In this document: positions 1-8,647 of the stretch, piece by piece
Position numbering within the stretch: the first letter of the stretch is position 1
Layout of the letters: every line of letters starts with the position of its first letter
Origin: Bin87 sp965207585
GTDB taxonomy: Bacteria; Chloroflexota; Dehalococcoidia; Lucifugimonadales; UBA3495
NCBI GenBank assembly: GCA_965207585.1
Contig: CBDBMT010000003.1
Location: 2,976,001 to 3,040,000 of the forward strand
Direction: 5' to 3'
Length of the DNA stretch: 64,000 bases
The notes under the pieces: generated by a model
Told to the model about the DNA's origin: nothing
The model's input: only the letters and a program-made list of their open reading frames with translations
Databases searched by the model: none
Made by a program: the position numbers and the translations under genes

Positions 1-1
1 C

Positions 2-790
2 CCCCAGATCCAGGGCATGAGCGGGTTGATGGACATCAACGGCGAACCTGACGGCCCGCCAACGCGGGTGGGCTTTTACATCGGCGATCTGGTTACGCCG
101 ATGTTTGCCTCCACCGCCATCCTGTCAGCCCTGCGAGAGAAGGACAAGACCGGCAAGGGCTGCTATCTGGACGTGTCGATGATGGACACCCTGGCGTCGC
201 TGATGCTGATGGAAAACCTGGAAGAGGACCTGGCGGCGGGCATCCCGCTGCGCACCGGCAACAACAGCCGCAGCGGCCCGACCGGACAGTACCAGGCCAG
301 CGACGGCGCGATAATCATCACCGCCGCCAGCGACGACCAGTGGCGCCGGTTGTGCAACGCCATCGGGAAGCCCGAGCTCATCGAGGACGAAAGATTTGCG
401 CGTTACCAGGTGAGGTCGGAAAACGCCGCGGAAGCCCGCGCCGAAGTCCAGGCCCGCATCGGCGCCATGACACGCCCGGAGGCGTTGGAATGCTTATCGG
501 CCGGCGACGTTCCCTGCGCCCCGGTGCGGACGGTGCCCGAAATCCTGGCCGATGAGCACTTCCGCGACCGCGGCGCCCTGCGTCCCATGCGCAACGCCGC
601 GTTTGGGAATGAAGGCGGCGGAGAAGTTGGCGAACTGGTGGCGGGATTTCCGGTGCTATTCGACGGCCAGTCGCTGCCGGATGTACCGGGCGCGCCGTCC
701 CTCGGGATGCACAACGCCGAGGTTCTAAGCGAGCTCTGTGGCGTTAGTGAAGAAGAGTTGAATAGGCTACGGGATGCGAGGGTAGTTTAG
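2..790 (+). CDS. Family III CoA-transferase (CaiB/BaiF type), 5'-truncated by window edge
   Basis: C-terminal part (about 260 residues) of a formyl-CoA-transferase-like enzyme that moves CoA between acyl groups. The reading frame is open from base 2, before the first ATG at 17. Since family members are about 400 residues long and carry a Q-x-MSG segment in mid-protein, the gene clearly begins upstream of the window. The visible part contains GKGCYLDVSMMDT, the glycine-rich NSRSGPTGQY region and the late APVRTVPEIL segment seen in the two other CoA-transferases at 15.8 and 17.4 kb. The stop codon TAG (788-790) lies inside the target duplication of the adjacent insertion sequence, so the insertion did not alter the protein. 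The substrate cannot be read from sequence. Confidence 0.9.
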   Translation, partial: PQIQGMSGLMDINGEPDGPPTRVGFYIGDLVTPMFASTAILSALREKDKTGKGCYLDVSMMDTLASLMLMENLEEDLAAGIPLRTGNNSRSGPTGQYQASDGAIIITAASDDQWRRLCNAIGKPELIEDERFARYQVRSENAAEARAEVQARIGAMTRPEALECLSAGDVPCAPVRTVPEILADEHFRDRGALRPMRNAAFGNEGGGEVGELVAGFPVLFDGQSLPDVPGAPSLGMHNAEVLSELCGVSEEELNRLRDARVV

Positions 791-818
791 TAACCATTGG
801 TGCTAGTTTGAGTGAATT

Positions 819-847
819 TTGAAAGTGCCACGAAGTCCCGTTATGCT
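819..847 (+). promoter_or_regulatory. Putative transposase promoter inside the IS left end
   Basis: A -35 box TTGAAA (819-824) and a -10 box TATGCT (842-847) are separated by 17 bases, about 33 bases before the GTG start of the transposase. The match is 4 of 6 at the -10 box, so this is a moderate prediction only. Confidence 0.35.
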
Positions 848-880
848 GTGGGTTGACACACTCTCAGCAAGAGGGACCTC

Positions 881-1687
881 GTGAACATCGCCGATTTTAT
901 CACCGAACTCTACTGCACGATAGACGACGCCCTGCCCGATGACGCGCCCCAGCATCCCCAAGCCGTGCTCTCACTGGGCGAACTCATCACCATCGGCGTG
1001 CTCCAGGCCATGAAGAACGTCGGTGCCATGAAGAACGTCGGTCAACGCGCCTTCTACCATTGGCTCCAGGACAACTATGGCGACCTTTTCCCCCAACTGC
1101 CCGAACGCTCCCGGCTCAACCGCCGGCTGGAAACTCAATCCTGCTGGGTCGGCCGCTTCCTGGCTGAACCCACCGTGCTGGGCGTGGCCGACAGCTACGG
1201 CGTGGAATTGGGCCATCCGGTGCGTTCGGGCCGGGATATCCACCAGGTGGGCCGGAAGGGCAAATCCAATCACCGCTGGATCCTGGGCGGCAAACTCTGC
1301 ATCGTGCTCAACCAGTGGGGCCGGATCGTAGCTTGGGACTGCAATACCGCCAACGTCCACGACCAGCGGTTCCTGCCCCTGCTGGCCAACTACGACGATC
1401 GGATGATCATCCTGGCCGACACCGGCTTTCACCGGGCCAAAGGAGACCCGGACAACGTGAAAATCTGCAAGCGCGGCCAGTGGAACGTGCGGATGATCGT
1501 GGAAACCACCTTCTCCATGATGACTAATGCCTGGAACAGCAAGCGGATGCGACACATCACCTGGCGCGGATTTGAAGCGCACTTGAGTTACCTGATGGTC
1601 GCCTTCAACATCCTGGTGAACTGGAATGGACTGGACCCCGACGCCAAGGGACACATCCATCGCTCCATTGCACACTTCACCCTCTGA
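881..1687 (+). CDS. IS982-family transposase
   Basis: DDE transposase of 268 residues, starting with GTG after GAGGGA. The likely catalytic triad is D104 (VADSYG), D180 (ILADTGF) and E208 (MIVETTFS). The N-terminal part carries the LFPQLPERSRLNRRL-type segment characteristic of IS982. The protein catalyses cut-and-paste movement of its element. An exact 18-bp tandem duplication (1007-1042) repeats the hexapeptide AMKNVG in the N-terminal region. It keeps the frame but may affect DNA binding. Family assignment rests on motif pattern, element size and ACC ends. Confidence 0.88.
   Translation: MNIADFITELYCTIDDALPDDAPQHPQAVLSLGELITIGVLQAMKNVGAMKNVGQRAFYHWLQDNYGDLFPQLPERSRLNRRLETQSCWVGRFLAEPTVLGVADSYGVELGHPVRSGRDIHQVGRKGKSNHRWILGGKLCIVLNQWGRIVAWDCNTANVHDQRFLPLLANYDDRMIILADTGFHRAKGDPDNVKICKRGQWNVRMIVETTFSMMTNAWNSKRMRHITWRGFEAHLSYLMVAFNILVNWNGLDPDAKGHIHRSIAHFTL
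1007..1042 (+). repeat. 18-bp perfect tandem duplication within the transposase
   Basis: GCCATGAAGAACGTCGGT occurs twice back to back (1007-1024 and 1025-1042). It adds six residues in frame near residue 43 and looks like replication slippage. Confidence 0.95.
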
Positions 1688-1756
1688 CACTAACTAGCAC
1701 CAATGGTTAGTAAGGGAATTTCTTCGGAATATGGCAACTATATGGGGTATGTCGCC

Positions 1757-3475
1757 ATGCCTACCCAGTATGAGACCAGCTTTACTATTCTGAACCGCGA
1801 CGGTTCGGGCGGCGCCGAGCTACTGCAAGTGGCGATAAATACGATTGAGGAGGAGTTGCAAAGCAGCGACGGCGAGGTTGATTACGAACTGGAGGCGAAT
1901 CGGGTCGGAACTATTGGCTACGCTCATTTTAGCGGCGAGCGTTCGCACCCTAATCTGCCGGCGGCGGTGCGGCTGGAGGCGCGGCTTTGTACGCTGGACG
2001 ATGCGCCTGATGTCGCAGTTCAGATATTGACCAGATTCATATCATCCGACGGAGCAGATTTGCCAGAACATGCCTCTGGCCCGCCCCGGCTACTGGACAC
2101 TATCACCAGGCAATTTCAGTGCCGCGCCGGCATCAGCAAAATAACCGCCCAGCCGCTGGAACTCGGCGATGGCAACGTAGAGGATTTCGCCCGCAATCAG
2201 TTGCTCAACTCGCAGCGGAGATTGCCGATATTCCTGATTACGCCGGGCCAGGATGGATTGCCCGGCTGCAATCCGGATAACGCGCAGAGGATGCTGCAAG
2301 GCGTAGCACAAGTTGCCTACTGTGTTGATAACGCAGCCTTGCTGCTGCGGCAGCATAGCAGGATCAGCACTTACGGCGGCGCGGTCAGAATCTACTGGCC
2401 AAACTGCATGCCGGGTCGCAATGGGATGAAGCCGGATTCCGGCATAACCGATTTTTATATGCCGGAAGCAGTACGCAGAATGTCGCTGTATGAAGTACAA
2501 AAAGCGTGTCTGGCGAGTGGACAAGGAATTGACTTTGATGAACTGTACAGCGTTGCCCGCAGCGCGGTGGCCCGGAGCTTAAACTCCCGGAGGGCGGCAG
2601 AAGAAGCCGCATTGGTCTCCGAGGAAGCGGAAGTCCAATCGGAGCCGGATAGTTTCGACACCCTTCGGGCCGAGCTGGCTGAGCTAGGCCGGACCAAGCG
2701 GGTAGCTGAGGTCCGCAATTTGGAAATGCGTCGTCAGCTGGAAGTTGCTCAACGAAATATCGAGCGACTGACACGAGAAAAGGAAGAGGCAGAGGAAATT
2801 GTCAGTAATCTGGAAAGGGAAATTGAAGCGCGGGCTAAGGAAGACGGCGCCACCGTGGGTGAAGGGCGCGAGGAGCGCAGTCAGTTGCGACAACGGAACG
2901 AAGAACTGCGGGCTAGGGTGACGGAATACGAAAATACCATCTCCAGGCTGAACGACGATAATCAGCAGCTTCGGCAGCGGAATAGATTGCGAGATGATGA
3001 TGCAGGTCTGTTAATCCGTCTGGGTGACGAGAACATCGGGAACGTGACCACCCTGAATCACGCTCTCAATGTTTACCGTGACCCGTGCCGCAAGTTTATC
3101 GTCCGGAAATTGCGAGCTGCGCACGGCTACGACCTCACCAACGCGCTCAGCAATTCAATCGAGCTTCGGGACTACCAACACCGCCGCAACGCCTCCGAGC
3201 AACCAGAGGCGGCCATCGACATCGGGGACTTCTCGGCAATCGTCAGTTCCAACCCCCATTGTTTTGAGGATTGGCAATCCCTGTACCGGAGAATGGACGA
3301 TATACGGCGTATCCGGAACCGGGCCGCGCATCCGCCCCCCAGCGGCCTCGACAATGACTGGACGCAGGATAGTCTGCGGACAATAGTAGAAACGCTGGAC
3401 ACCCTGGGTGACGAGAGAGTTGTAGAAAGTATCCGCGAGGTACGGGAACTGATCTCGGCCACGCGTCGCATCTAG
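1757..3475 (+). CDS. Coiled-coil protein with C-terminal Swt1-like HEPN domain
   Basis: Protein of about 572 residues from ATG 1757. The frame is open back to an ATG at 1703, but that codon lies in the IS inverted repeat; 1742 is another option. Three parts can be seen. The N-terminal ~260 residues are an unrecognised globular region ending in the segment GGAVRIYWP. A long charged coiled coil (roughly residues 290-400) is rich in Arg, Glu and Gln. The C-terminal ~150 residues resemble the Swt1-type HEPN domain, with RNRAAHPP giving the R-x4-H motif of HEPN RNases. HEPN proteins often act in RNA cleavage, phage defence or stress. The assignment is from motif and architecture only; the target is unknown. 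The gene lies immediately downstream of the IS and converges on the next gene. Confidence 0.6.
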   Translation: MPTQYETSFTILNRDGSGGAELLQVAINTIEEELQSSDGEVDYELEANRVGTIGYAHFSGERSHPNLPAAVRLEARLCTLDDAPDVAVQILTRFISSDGADLPEHASGPPRLLDTITRQFQCRAGISKITAQPLELGDGNVEDFARNQLLNSQRRLPIFLITPGQDGLPGCNPDNAQRMLQGVAQVAYCVDNAALLLRQHSRISTYGGAVRIYWPNCMPGRNGMKPDSGITDFYMPEAVRRMSLYEVQKACLASGQGIDFDELYSVARSAVARSLNSRRAAEEAALVSEEAEVQSEPDSFDTLRAELAELGRTKRVAEVRNLEMRRQLEVAQRNIERLTREKEEAEEIVSNLEREIEARAKEDGATVGEGREERSQLRQRNEELRARVTEYENTISRLNDDNQQLRQRNRLRDDDAGLLIRLGDENIGNVTTLNHALNVYRDPCRKFIVRKLRAAHGYDLTNALSNSIELRDYQHRRNASEQPEAAIDIGDFSAIVSSNPHCFEDWQSLYRRMDDIRRIRNRAAHPPPSGLDNDWTQDSLRTIVETLDTLGDERVVESIREVRELISATRRI

Positions 3476-3524
3476 CCTGCGCTGTTGAATCCAGTCAACA
3501 ACTCTTGCCTGTTATGACTATTTC

Positions 3525-4202
3525 CTACTCCGTCTCCAGCTCCTTCTGCAAAATCTGCGCCCAGTGCACTTCGCCTCTTTCGACTAACCGCTCTATCCCC
3601 GGGCGGATGCGTTGGGCGGCTACCACGGCATGGGCCGGCTGTCCCGTGAACCGGGTCAAATAGCCGGCATTGCGGGTGGCGCGGTCCACGTCCCGCCAGT
3701 TGCCCGTGTACGATGCCTCCACGGCGATGTAATGGGTTTCGTCAGTATCGCGGCGGGTTGCCTCGATGATGATGTCCGCGTTTTCAAAGCTGGTCAGTTC
3801 GTTCGCAGGTATGTCGTCGGTGCCAGCATCGTCAATCATGTTCAGCACGTCCCCAAGGTCCAGAACCCGGTAATCCCGGCAGCCGACAACCCGGACAATG
3901 CGGGCCACCATTCTCAGTGCTCCATCACGAGCGTGAGACGCGGCGATAGGAGCCATGCGAGCATCGAGGCGGGTTTGCCCGGTTTCCAGCGCCAAGAGCC
4001 GGCGATCCGTGTTGGCCACGAACTCGGCCAGCGTCGTTTCCAGGGTCGCTAGCCGGCGCTCTGCGCTTTCCGCAAATTCTGCGAACGCCTGGGGCAGTTC
4101 GAGCAACTCCCGCGACAGCATCCTGACGCGGAGCGCCTCGTTCCACTCCGGGCGCTCGTCTAGGATACGTATCAAGTCTTCGATTGTGTTGACTGTGGTC
4201 AT
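3525..4202 (-). CDS. Coiled-coil protein with possible PD-(D/E)xK nuclease-like C-terminus
   Basis: Protein of 225 residues with a GAGGG ribosome site about 9 bases before its ATG. Residues ~35-85 form a heptad-rich coiled coil (FAESAERRLATLETTL and following). The C-terminal half contains ENADIIIEATRR followed by YIAVEASYT. This resembles the acidic-strand then E-x-S/K pattern of restriction-endonuclease-like folds (DUF3782-like proteins), but no complete D-ExK is evident. Such small proteins are common and uncharacterised in Chloroflexota and cyanobacteria. It converges on the HEPN gene at 1757-3475, so the two are not in one operon. Function unknown. Confidence 0.5.
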   Translation of the reverse strand: MTTVNTIEDLIRILDERPEWNEALRVRMLSRELLELPQAFAEFAESAERRLATLETTLAEFVANTDRRLLALETGQTRLDARMAPIAASHARDGALRMVARIVRVVGCRDYRVLDLGDVLNMIDDAGTDDIPANELTSFENADIIIEATRRDTDETHYIAVEASYTGNWRDVDRATRNAGYLTRFTGQPAHAVVAAQRIRPGIERLVERGEVHWAQILQKELETE

Positions 4203-4312
4203 GTGTATTGCCCTCTTGGTTTGATTGTATCAGCCGATACTGGCGTCATACCAATCCGGCCGGCGATGGTACGATTAGGGCTGTTTGATCACTTTCAGGA
4301 GGAAGTTGCCCA

Positions 4313-5215
4313 ATGCCCCGCATCACAACCAAGCCCCTGCGCTCCGTCATGTTCGTGCCCGGCAACAAGGAAGACTGGATGCGCAAGGCGCCCCAGTACG
4401 GCCCGGACGCGCTGATCCTTGACCTGGAAGACTCGGTGCCGGAGTACGACAAGGACGCCGCGCGCCCATTGGTCGCCAAGATGATCGATGAGTTGTCGGA
4501 ACGGGGTCAGACTTTGTTCGTCAGGGTGAACCGGCTGGAAACCGGGCTGACCGGGTTCGACCTGGAAGCCGTCACCCGGCCCGGCCTCTACGGCATCCTG
4601 CTGCCCAAGGTCGAAACTCCGGCGGACGTGGTGGAAGCGGACGTGCTGCTGCGCTACTTCGAGCGCAAGGCCGGCATGGATCTGAACACCGTGTGCATAG
4701 ACCCCGGGCTGGAGACCGCGTCCGGCATTCGCATGGCCTACGAGATCGCCATGGCGTCGGACCGGGTGGCACACATGGGCGGCAGCGGCGGCAAGGGCGG
4801 GGATACCGCCCGCAGCGTGGGCTACCGCTGGACCCTGGAAGGCACCGAAACCCTGTACCTCCGCAGCAAGGTCCTGATGGACAGCCGGGCGGCCGGCATC
4901 CAATGGCCCATCAGTGGCGGATGGTTCGATATTCGCGATCTGGAGGGCCTGCGCTACTGGGCCAACAACCTGAAGGCGCTGGGGTACACCGGGATGCACC
5001 TGATCCACCCGTCGCACGTGCCCATCGTGAACGAGATCTTCACTCCAACCACCGAGGAGATCGCTTTCTGGCAGGGCTTGCTGGATGCCATGGAGGAAAG
5101 CCGTCGCCAGGGCACGGCCGCCGTGACCTATGCCGGCGACATGGTCGACGTGGCGCACGAGGAAACGGCCAAGGCGATGCTCGAGATGTGCCGCAGCCTG
5201 GGGCTGGTGGATTAA
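4313..5215 (+). CDS. HpcH/HpaI-CitE family CoA-ester lyase
   Basis: 300-residue TIM-barrel enzyme of the citrate-lyase beta / malyl-CoA lyase superfamily, which cleaves or forms C-C bonds in acyl-CoA esters such as malyl- or citramalyl-CoA, with Mg. Signature segments are RSVMFVPGNKEDW at the start, ILDLEDSVPEYDK (acidic metal region), FVRVNRLET, LLPKVETPADV and the HPSHVPIVNEIF C-terminal motif. An AGGAGG ribosome site precedes ATG 4313. The gene stands alone and converges on the FtsX genes. It is close to CoA-transferases, suggesting organic acid or acyl-CoA catabolism, but the substrate is not decided by sequence. Confidence 0.85.
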   Translation: MPRITTKPLRSVMFVPGNKEDWMRKAPQYGPDALILDLEDSVPEYDKDAARPLVAKMIDELSERGQTLFVRVNRLETGLTGFDLEAVTRPGLYGILLPKVETPADVVEADVLLRYFERKAGMDLNTVCIDPGLETASGIRMAYEIAMASDRVAHMGGSGGKGGDTARSVGYRWTLEGTETLYLRSKVLMDSRAAGIQWPISGGWFDIRDLEGLRYWANNLKALGYTGMHLIHPSHVPIVNEIFTPTTEEIAFWQGLLDAMEESRRQGTAAVTYAGDMVDVAHEETAKAMLEMCRSLGLVD

Positions 5216-5221
5216 ATTCCC

Positions 5222-8200
5222 CTAGCCACCCTCGCCGGCGCGCAGCACCCGCTGGACCTCCAGCCGGCTGGTCACGAAGGCCAGCCAGATCACCGTGACC
5301 ACGCTCACCGTGGCCAGCACCGCGTACGCCAACGCCAGCATCCGCCAGTCGGTTTCGAAGGTCAGCGGAGGCGTCGCGCGGACGCCGCCCTCGGCGACTT
5401 CCAGGACCGGCAGCAGCGCGGCTCCGATCTGGGCGCCCGCCCAAGTGCCGACGGCTACCCCCGCGATCACGACGATGGCCAGGTTGAACCAGACTACGCC
5501 GTTGAGCTGCCCGCGGGTGCTGCCCAGCGTCCGCAGCAGGGCGAACTCGGTCTGACGCTCCCGGGTGTCCAGCCAACTGTACAGCGCGATACCGGTCGCG
5601 CTGGCGAGCGCCAGGGCCAGGAACATGATCACCAGCAGGCCGCCCCAACCCGCGTTGGCCAGCGGCTGCTTGCCGCGCAGCGCCGCCTCCTCTTCCGCGA
5701 TCAAGGCCTTGCCGGCGGCCAGGCCCAGTTCCTCCATGCTTGAAACCGCCGTCCGGCTCTCCGCCAGCGCGCGGTCCAGATCGCCCACGGCGATGTCACG
5801 GTCCAGCCAGACTTCGCCCGAGCCGCCGAAGATGCGCCGGCTGTGCCGGTTGGCGTACTCGACGAAATCGCCGAGGTCGGTGACAACGAAAGGTTGCTCT
5901 CTGGGGTCCACTGTGGGGAAGAACTCGGCAACCCCTTCGATCTTGATGGGCAATGCGAAGGTGGACATGCCAAGGCTGATCTGCTCGCCGACTTCGGCGC
6001 CGGTGGCTTCCAGGATGCCCGGGCTCACGAGAGCCTTCACGGGTGGAGCGTCTTCACCCGGCCACAAACCCGGCGCGCCGATGCCTCCGGGCGCCCAGCT
6101 GAAAACGGCGGAACCTGTGGTGCCGGGTCGGGCCACGTTGCGGCTGGTTTCCACGGAGTAGAGGCCGGGTCGCACGTAGTCTTCAATAACGCTCCAGCCG
6201 TCAGCGGTGTTCAGATCGGCTACAACCGTCTCTCCGGCGTCGGTGTGCGCCGTCAGCCCGTCGACGAAGAGCACGCCGGGGCGATCGCCGCTGGTCCGGC
6301 CCGAGATTTGCAGGTTGATCAGGGTGTGCGGGGGCACGTCGAGTCGAGGCACGTCAGGATCGTTGGTAGGTCGCCCGCCCCGTCCCAGGCGAAGCTCGGT
6401 ACTGCCCTCCAACATCTGCCACTGGCGGGTTTCCCGCACGTCGCCCAGCGGCACGTCGTAATACCGGCCGGAGCCGTCGCGCAATCGGGCGGTCACCCCC
6501 ACCAGGGGCTCACGGGGAAACGGGCCAGTTTGAGTGGTCATCGCCCATAAAGAGAGCGCGGTGGTGCCGTTGGGAAGCGGCAACCCTTCGGGAGAGTCCG
6601 AGTTCGGCGTGATCTGGGCCATCAGGTCAGACAGACCGTTGCCGTTGGCGAAATCGTTCCTCCACCAGGCGACGTCCGCGAGGCGAGGAGAGTCAACGGC
6701 CAGGACCGACACACGTTGGGATCCGAACCCCTCGGTCAGCAGGCTGCCTTCGGTACGCATCGCTTCAGCGGAATCGGGCAGCACGTCAGACAGCCCGGCG
6801 AAAGCGCGGGCAATGCGGGCGTTGTCGTGTTGCACCCGGATGTCCGCGCCAATGTCGTATCGAACGCGGTCGTCCAAGCTGCGGTTCAAGGTGGCCGAAA
6901 ACGCGCTGCCAACAACCCCCAGGGAGGTGGCCAACATAAGCAGCGCGACCAGGCTCCCCGGCGCGATGGGGTCGCGGGCGATACGGCGCAGGCCCTGTAC
7001 CAGCCAGCCGGGTCCAACCGGCCCCACGATACGCGCGGATATACCCAGGGCCAGCGGGAACAGCCGCATTACCAGCAAGCCGAGCGCAATCAGACCCAAC
7101 GCCGGGCCCAGCAGCAGGGCGAAATCGATTTCCAGATCACGGCTGCCCAGGCTCCGGGTCAGGACGGTTCCTCGGCTGGAGATCTGCCACCAGAGGAAGG
7201 CGATGACCACCAGGGCCAGCAGGTCCAGGTAGTAACGGTGGATAAACGGAGTGCGCGCCGGTCTGGCCCCGGATTGGCGGAACTCCACGATCCCTTTGCT
7301 CGCGGCTGCAAGGGTCGCGAGCGCAAGTACGATGACGGCCAGAGCCGCGCCGGCTGCGCCCATTCCGAATGCCTGCCAGGACAGGGAGACGGGAGCGCCT
7401 ACCGATTCGGCGTCGAACACCAGCCCGCCCAACGCTCTGGCCAGCAACGGCGAGAGCAGGGCGCCGGCGACCAGCGCCGGACCGGCCAGGAGGAGACCCT
7501 CGACCAGAGTGAGGATGCCGATCTGGACCGTGGTTGCACCCCGGCTCTTGAGCATGGCGATCTCGCCAGCGCGGGCGCGAATCACCATTCCGGCGGTGAT
7601 GGTCAGGTAGTAAGCGAGGATGCCGGTAACCAGGAACACCATGAGGAACAGCGGGATGCGCGCCAGCAACAACTGCTCTTCGTGGTCCTCCAGGATGCGG
7701 ATCAACCCGGTGGACGTGCTGCCGTTGGGGAGATTATTGGTCACGTCCCGCCGCACCCGCTGGAGTTCGCGCTGCAAATCGTCCACCCGTTTGGCGGGAA
7801 TCCCTTCCCGGTCAACCTGCACGAACCAGGCGGAGCTGGTGTAGATGCCGGGATAACGGCGTCCAATCTGCTGACGCAGCGCCTGTTCCGAGGCGAACAG
7901 CGGCACCAGCGTCCAATCGTCGTCCTGGGACGCAAGCAGTTTGTGACGGCGATACCAGTACTCGTCCTCCAGGTCGACCGGCTCGATGACGCCCACCACC
8001 ACGACGCGAGTTGACGGTTGGTCGTCGCCTCCGGTGGCCGGCAGGATTTCGAACCCCTCGCCCAGTTCAAGGTCCAGGAATTGCAGCCCCAGGGAATCCA
8101 CCGCGATTTCAACGACGATACCGTCGGTATCTCCGGTGCTGTCGTCGTAACCCCCGTCTCCGGCCACCTCGGGCCAGCGACCCTGGACCAATTCAGCTTT

Positions 8201-8641
8201 CCCATCCCTGAGGCCCGAAATGTATTGCATTCGGCCGCGGGGACGCTCTTCGTTGGGCAGATCCAGGTTGGGCCGCCCCGTGAAGTAGAAGGTCGCAGTC
8301 TCTATCTGGAAGGAGACGGCGCCGACGGCATCTCCCAGGGGAGGCAGGACCCGTTGCGCGACGAACTGCCGGCTGGTGAGATAGCGGTCGCTGGCCGGCG
8401 TGGCGGTGCGTGGGTCGTCGAGGTCGTTGAACACCCGCACCCAGAGGTTGACGTCGCTGGATTCGGCGTCGGCCAGTGCGCGGCGCAGCGCGGTCTCTGC
8501 CAGCAGGTCGTTGAAAACCACCGCGCTGGAAAGCAGCACTACGGCCAGCGTGACCCCCAGGAGGACCGTCAATTCCATGCGGAACGACGACATGAGCCGC
8601 CGTCGCGCCAGCACGTAACCCAAGTTGAGGATGGCGGTCAT
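5222..8641 (-). CDS. Very large FtsX-like ABC permease (second of tandem pair)
   Basis: 1139-residue membrane protein of the MacB/FtsX (type VII ABC) permease superfamily. An N-terminal transmembrane helix (MELTVLLGVTLAVVLLSSAV) leads into a large extracytoplasmic domain. A first FtsX core of three or more helices lies around residues 330-540, then a second large extracytoplasmic domain, then a final FtsX core near the C-terminus with the DTRERQTEFALLRTLG segment typical of the family. It starts 6 bases after the stop of its paralogue at 8648, so the two are very likely co-transcribed and may form a heterodimer. No ABC ATPase is encoded nearby. The substrate is unknown; relatives act in lipoprotein, peptide or lipid handling at the envelope. 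Confidence 0.82.
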   Translation of the reverse strand: MTAILNLGYVLARRRLMSSFRMELTVLLGVTLAVVLLSSAVVFNDLLAETALRRALADAESSDVNLWVRVFNDLDDPRTATPASDRYLTSRQFVAQRVLPPLGDAVGAVSFQIETATFYFTGRPNLDLPNEERPRGRMQYISGLRDGKAELVQGRWPEVAGDGGYDDSTGDTDGIVVEIAVDSLGLQFLDLELGEGFEILPATGGDDQPSTRVVVVGVIEPVDLEDEYWYRRHKLLASQDDDWTLVPLFASEQALRQQIGRRYPGIYTSSAWFVQVDREGIPAKRVDDLQRELQRVRRDVTNNLPNGSTSTGLIRILEDHEEQLLLARIPLFLMVFLVTGILAYYLTITAGMVIRARAGEIAMLKSRGATTVQIGILTLVEGLLLAGPALVAGALLSPLLARALGGLVFDAESVGAPVSLSWQAFGMGAAGAALAVIVLALATLAAASKGIVEFRQSGARPARTPFIHRYYLDLLALVVIAFLWWQISSRGTVLTRSLGSRDLEIDFALLLGPALGLIALGLLVMRLFPLALGISARIVGPVGPGWLVQGLRRIARDPIAPGSLVALLMLATSLGVVGSAFSATLNRSLDDRVRYDIGADIRVQHDNARIARAFAGLSDVLPDSAEAMRTEGSLLTEGFGSQRVSVLAVDSPRLADVAWWRNDFANGNGLSDLMAQITPNSDSPEGLPLPNGTTALSLWAMTTQTGPFPREPLVGVTARLRDGSGRYYDVPLGDVRETRQWQMLEGSTELRLGRGGRPTNDPDVPRLDVPPHTLINLQISGRTSGDRPGVLFVDGLTAHTDAGETVVADLNTADGWSVIEDYVRPGLYSVETSRNVARPGTTGSAVFSWAPGGIGAPGLWPGEDAPPVKALVSPGILEATGAEVGEQISLGMSTFALPIKIEGVAEFFPTVDPREQPFVVTDLGDFVEYANRHSRRIFGGSGEVWLDRDIAVGDLDRALAESRTAVSSMEELGLAAGKALIAEEEAALRGKQPLANAGWGGLLVIMFLALALASATGIALYSWLDTRERQTEFALLRTLGSTRGQLNGVVWFNLAIVVIAGVAVGTWAGAQIGAALLPVLEVAEGGVRATPPLTFETDWRMLALAYAVLATVSVVTVIWLAFVTSRLEVQRVLRAGEGG

Positions 8642-8647
8642 GCGTGG

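Larger units (their letters stand above)
793..1707 (+). mobile_element. Complete IS982-family-like insertion sequence, 915 bp
   Basis: Perfect terminal inverted repeats begin ACCATTGGTGCTAGTT at 793-808 and end as the reverse complement at 1692-1707. Ends beginning ACC are typical of IS982. The element is flanked by a 5-bp direct repeat TAGTA (788-792 and 1708-1712), the target-site duplication. It carries one transposase gene (881-1687). With intact ends, duplication and catalytic residues, it looks like a recent, possibly active insertion. It landed exactly at the stop codon of the preceding CoA-transferase gene. Confidence 0.9.
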
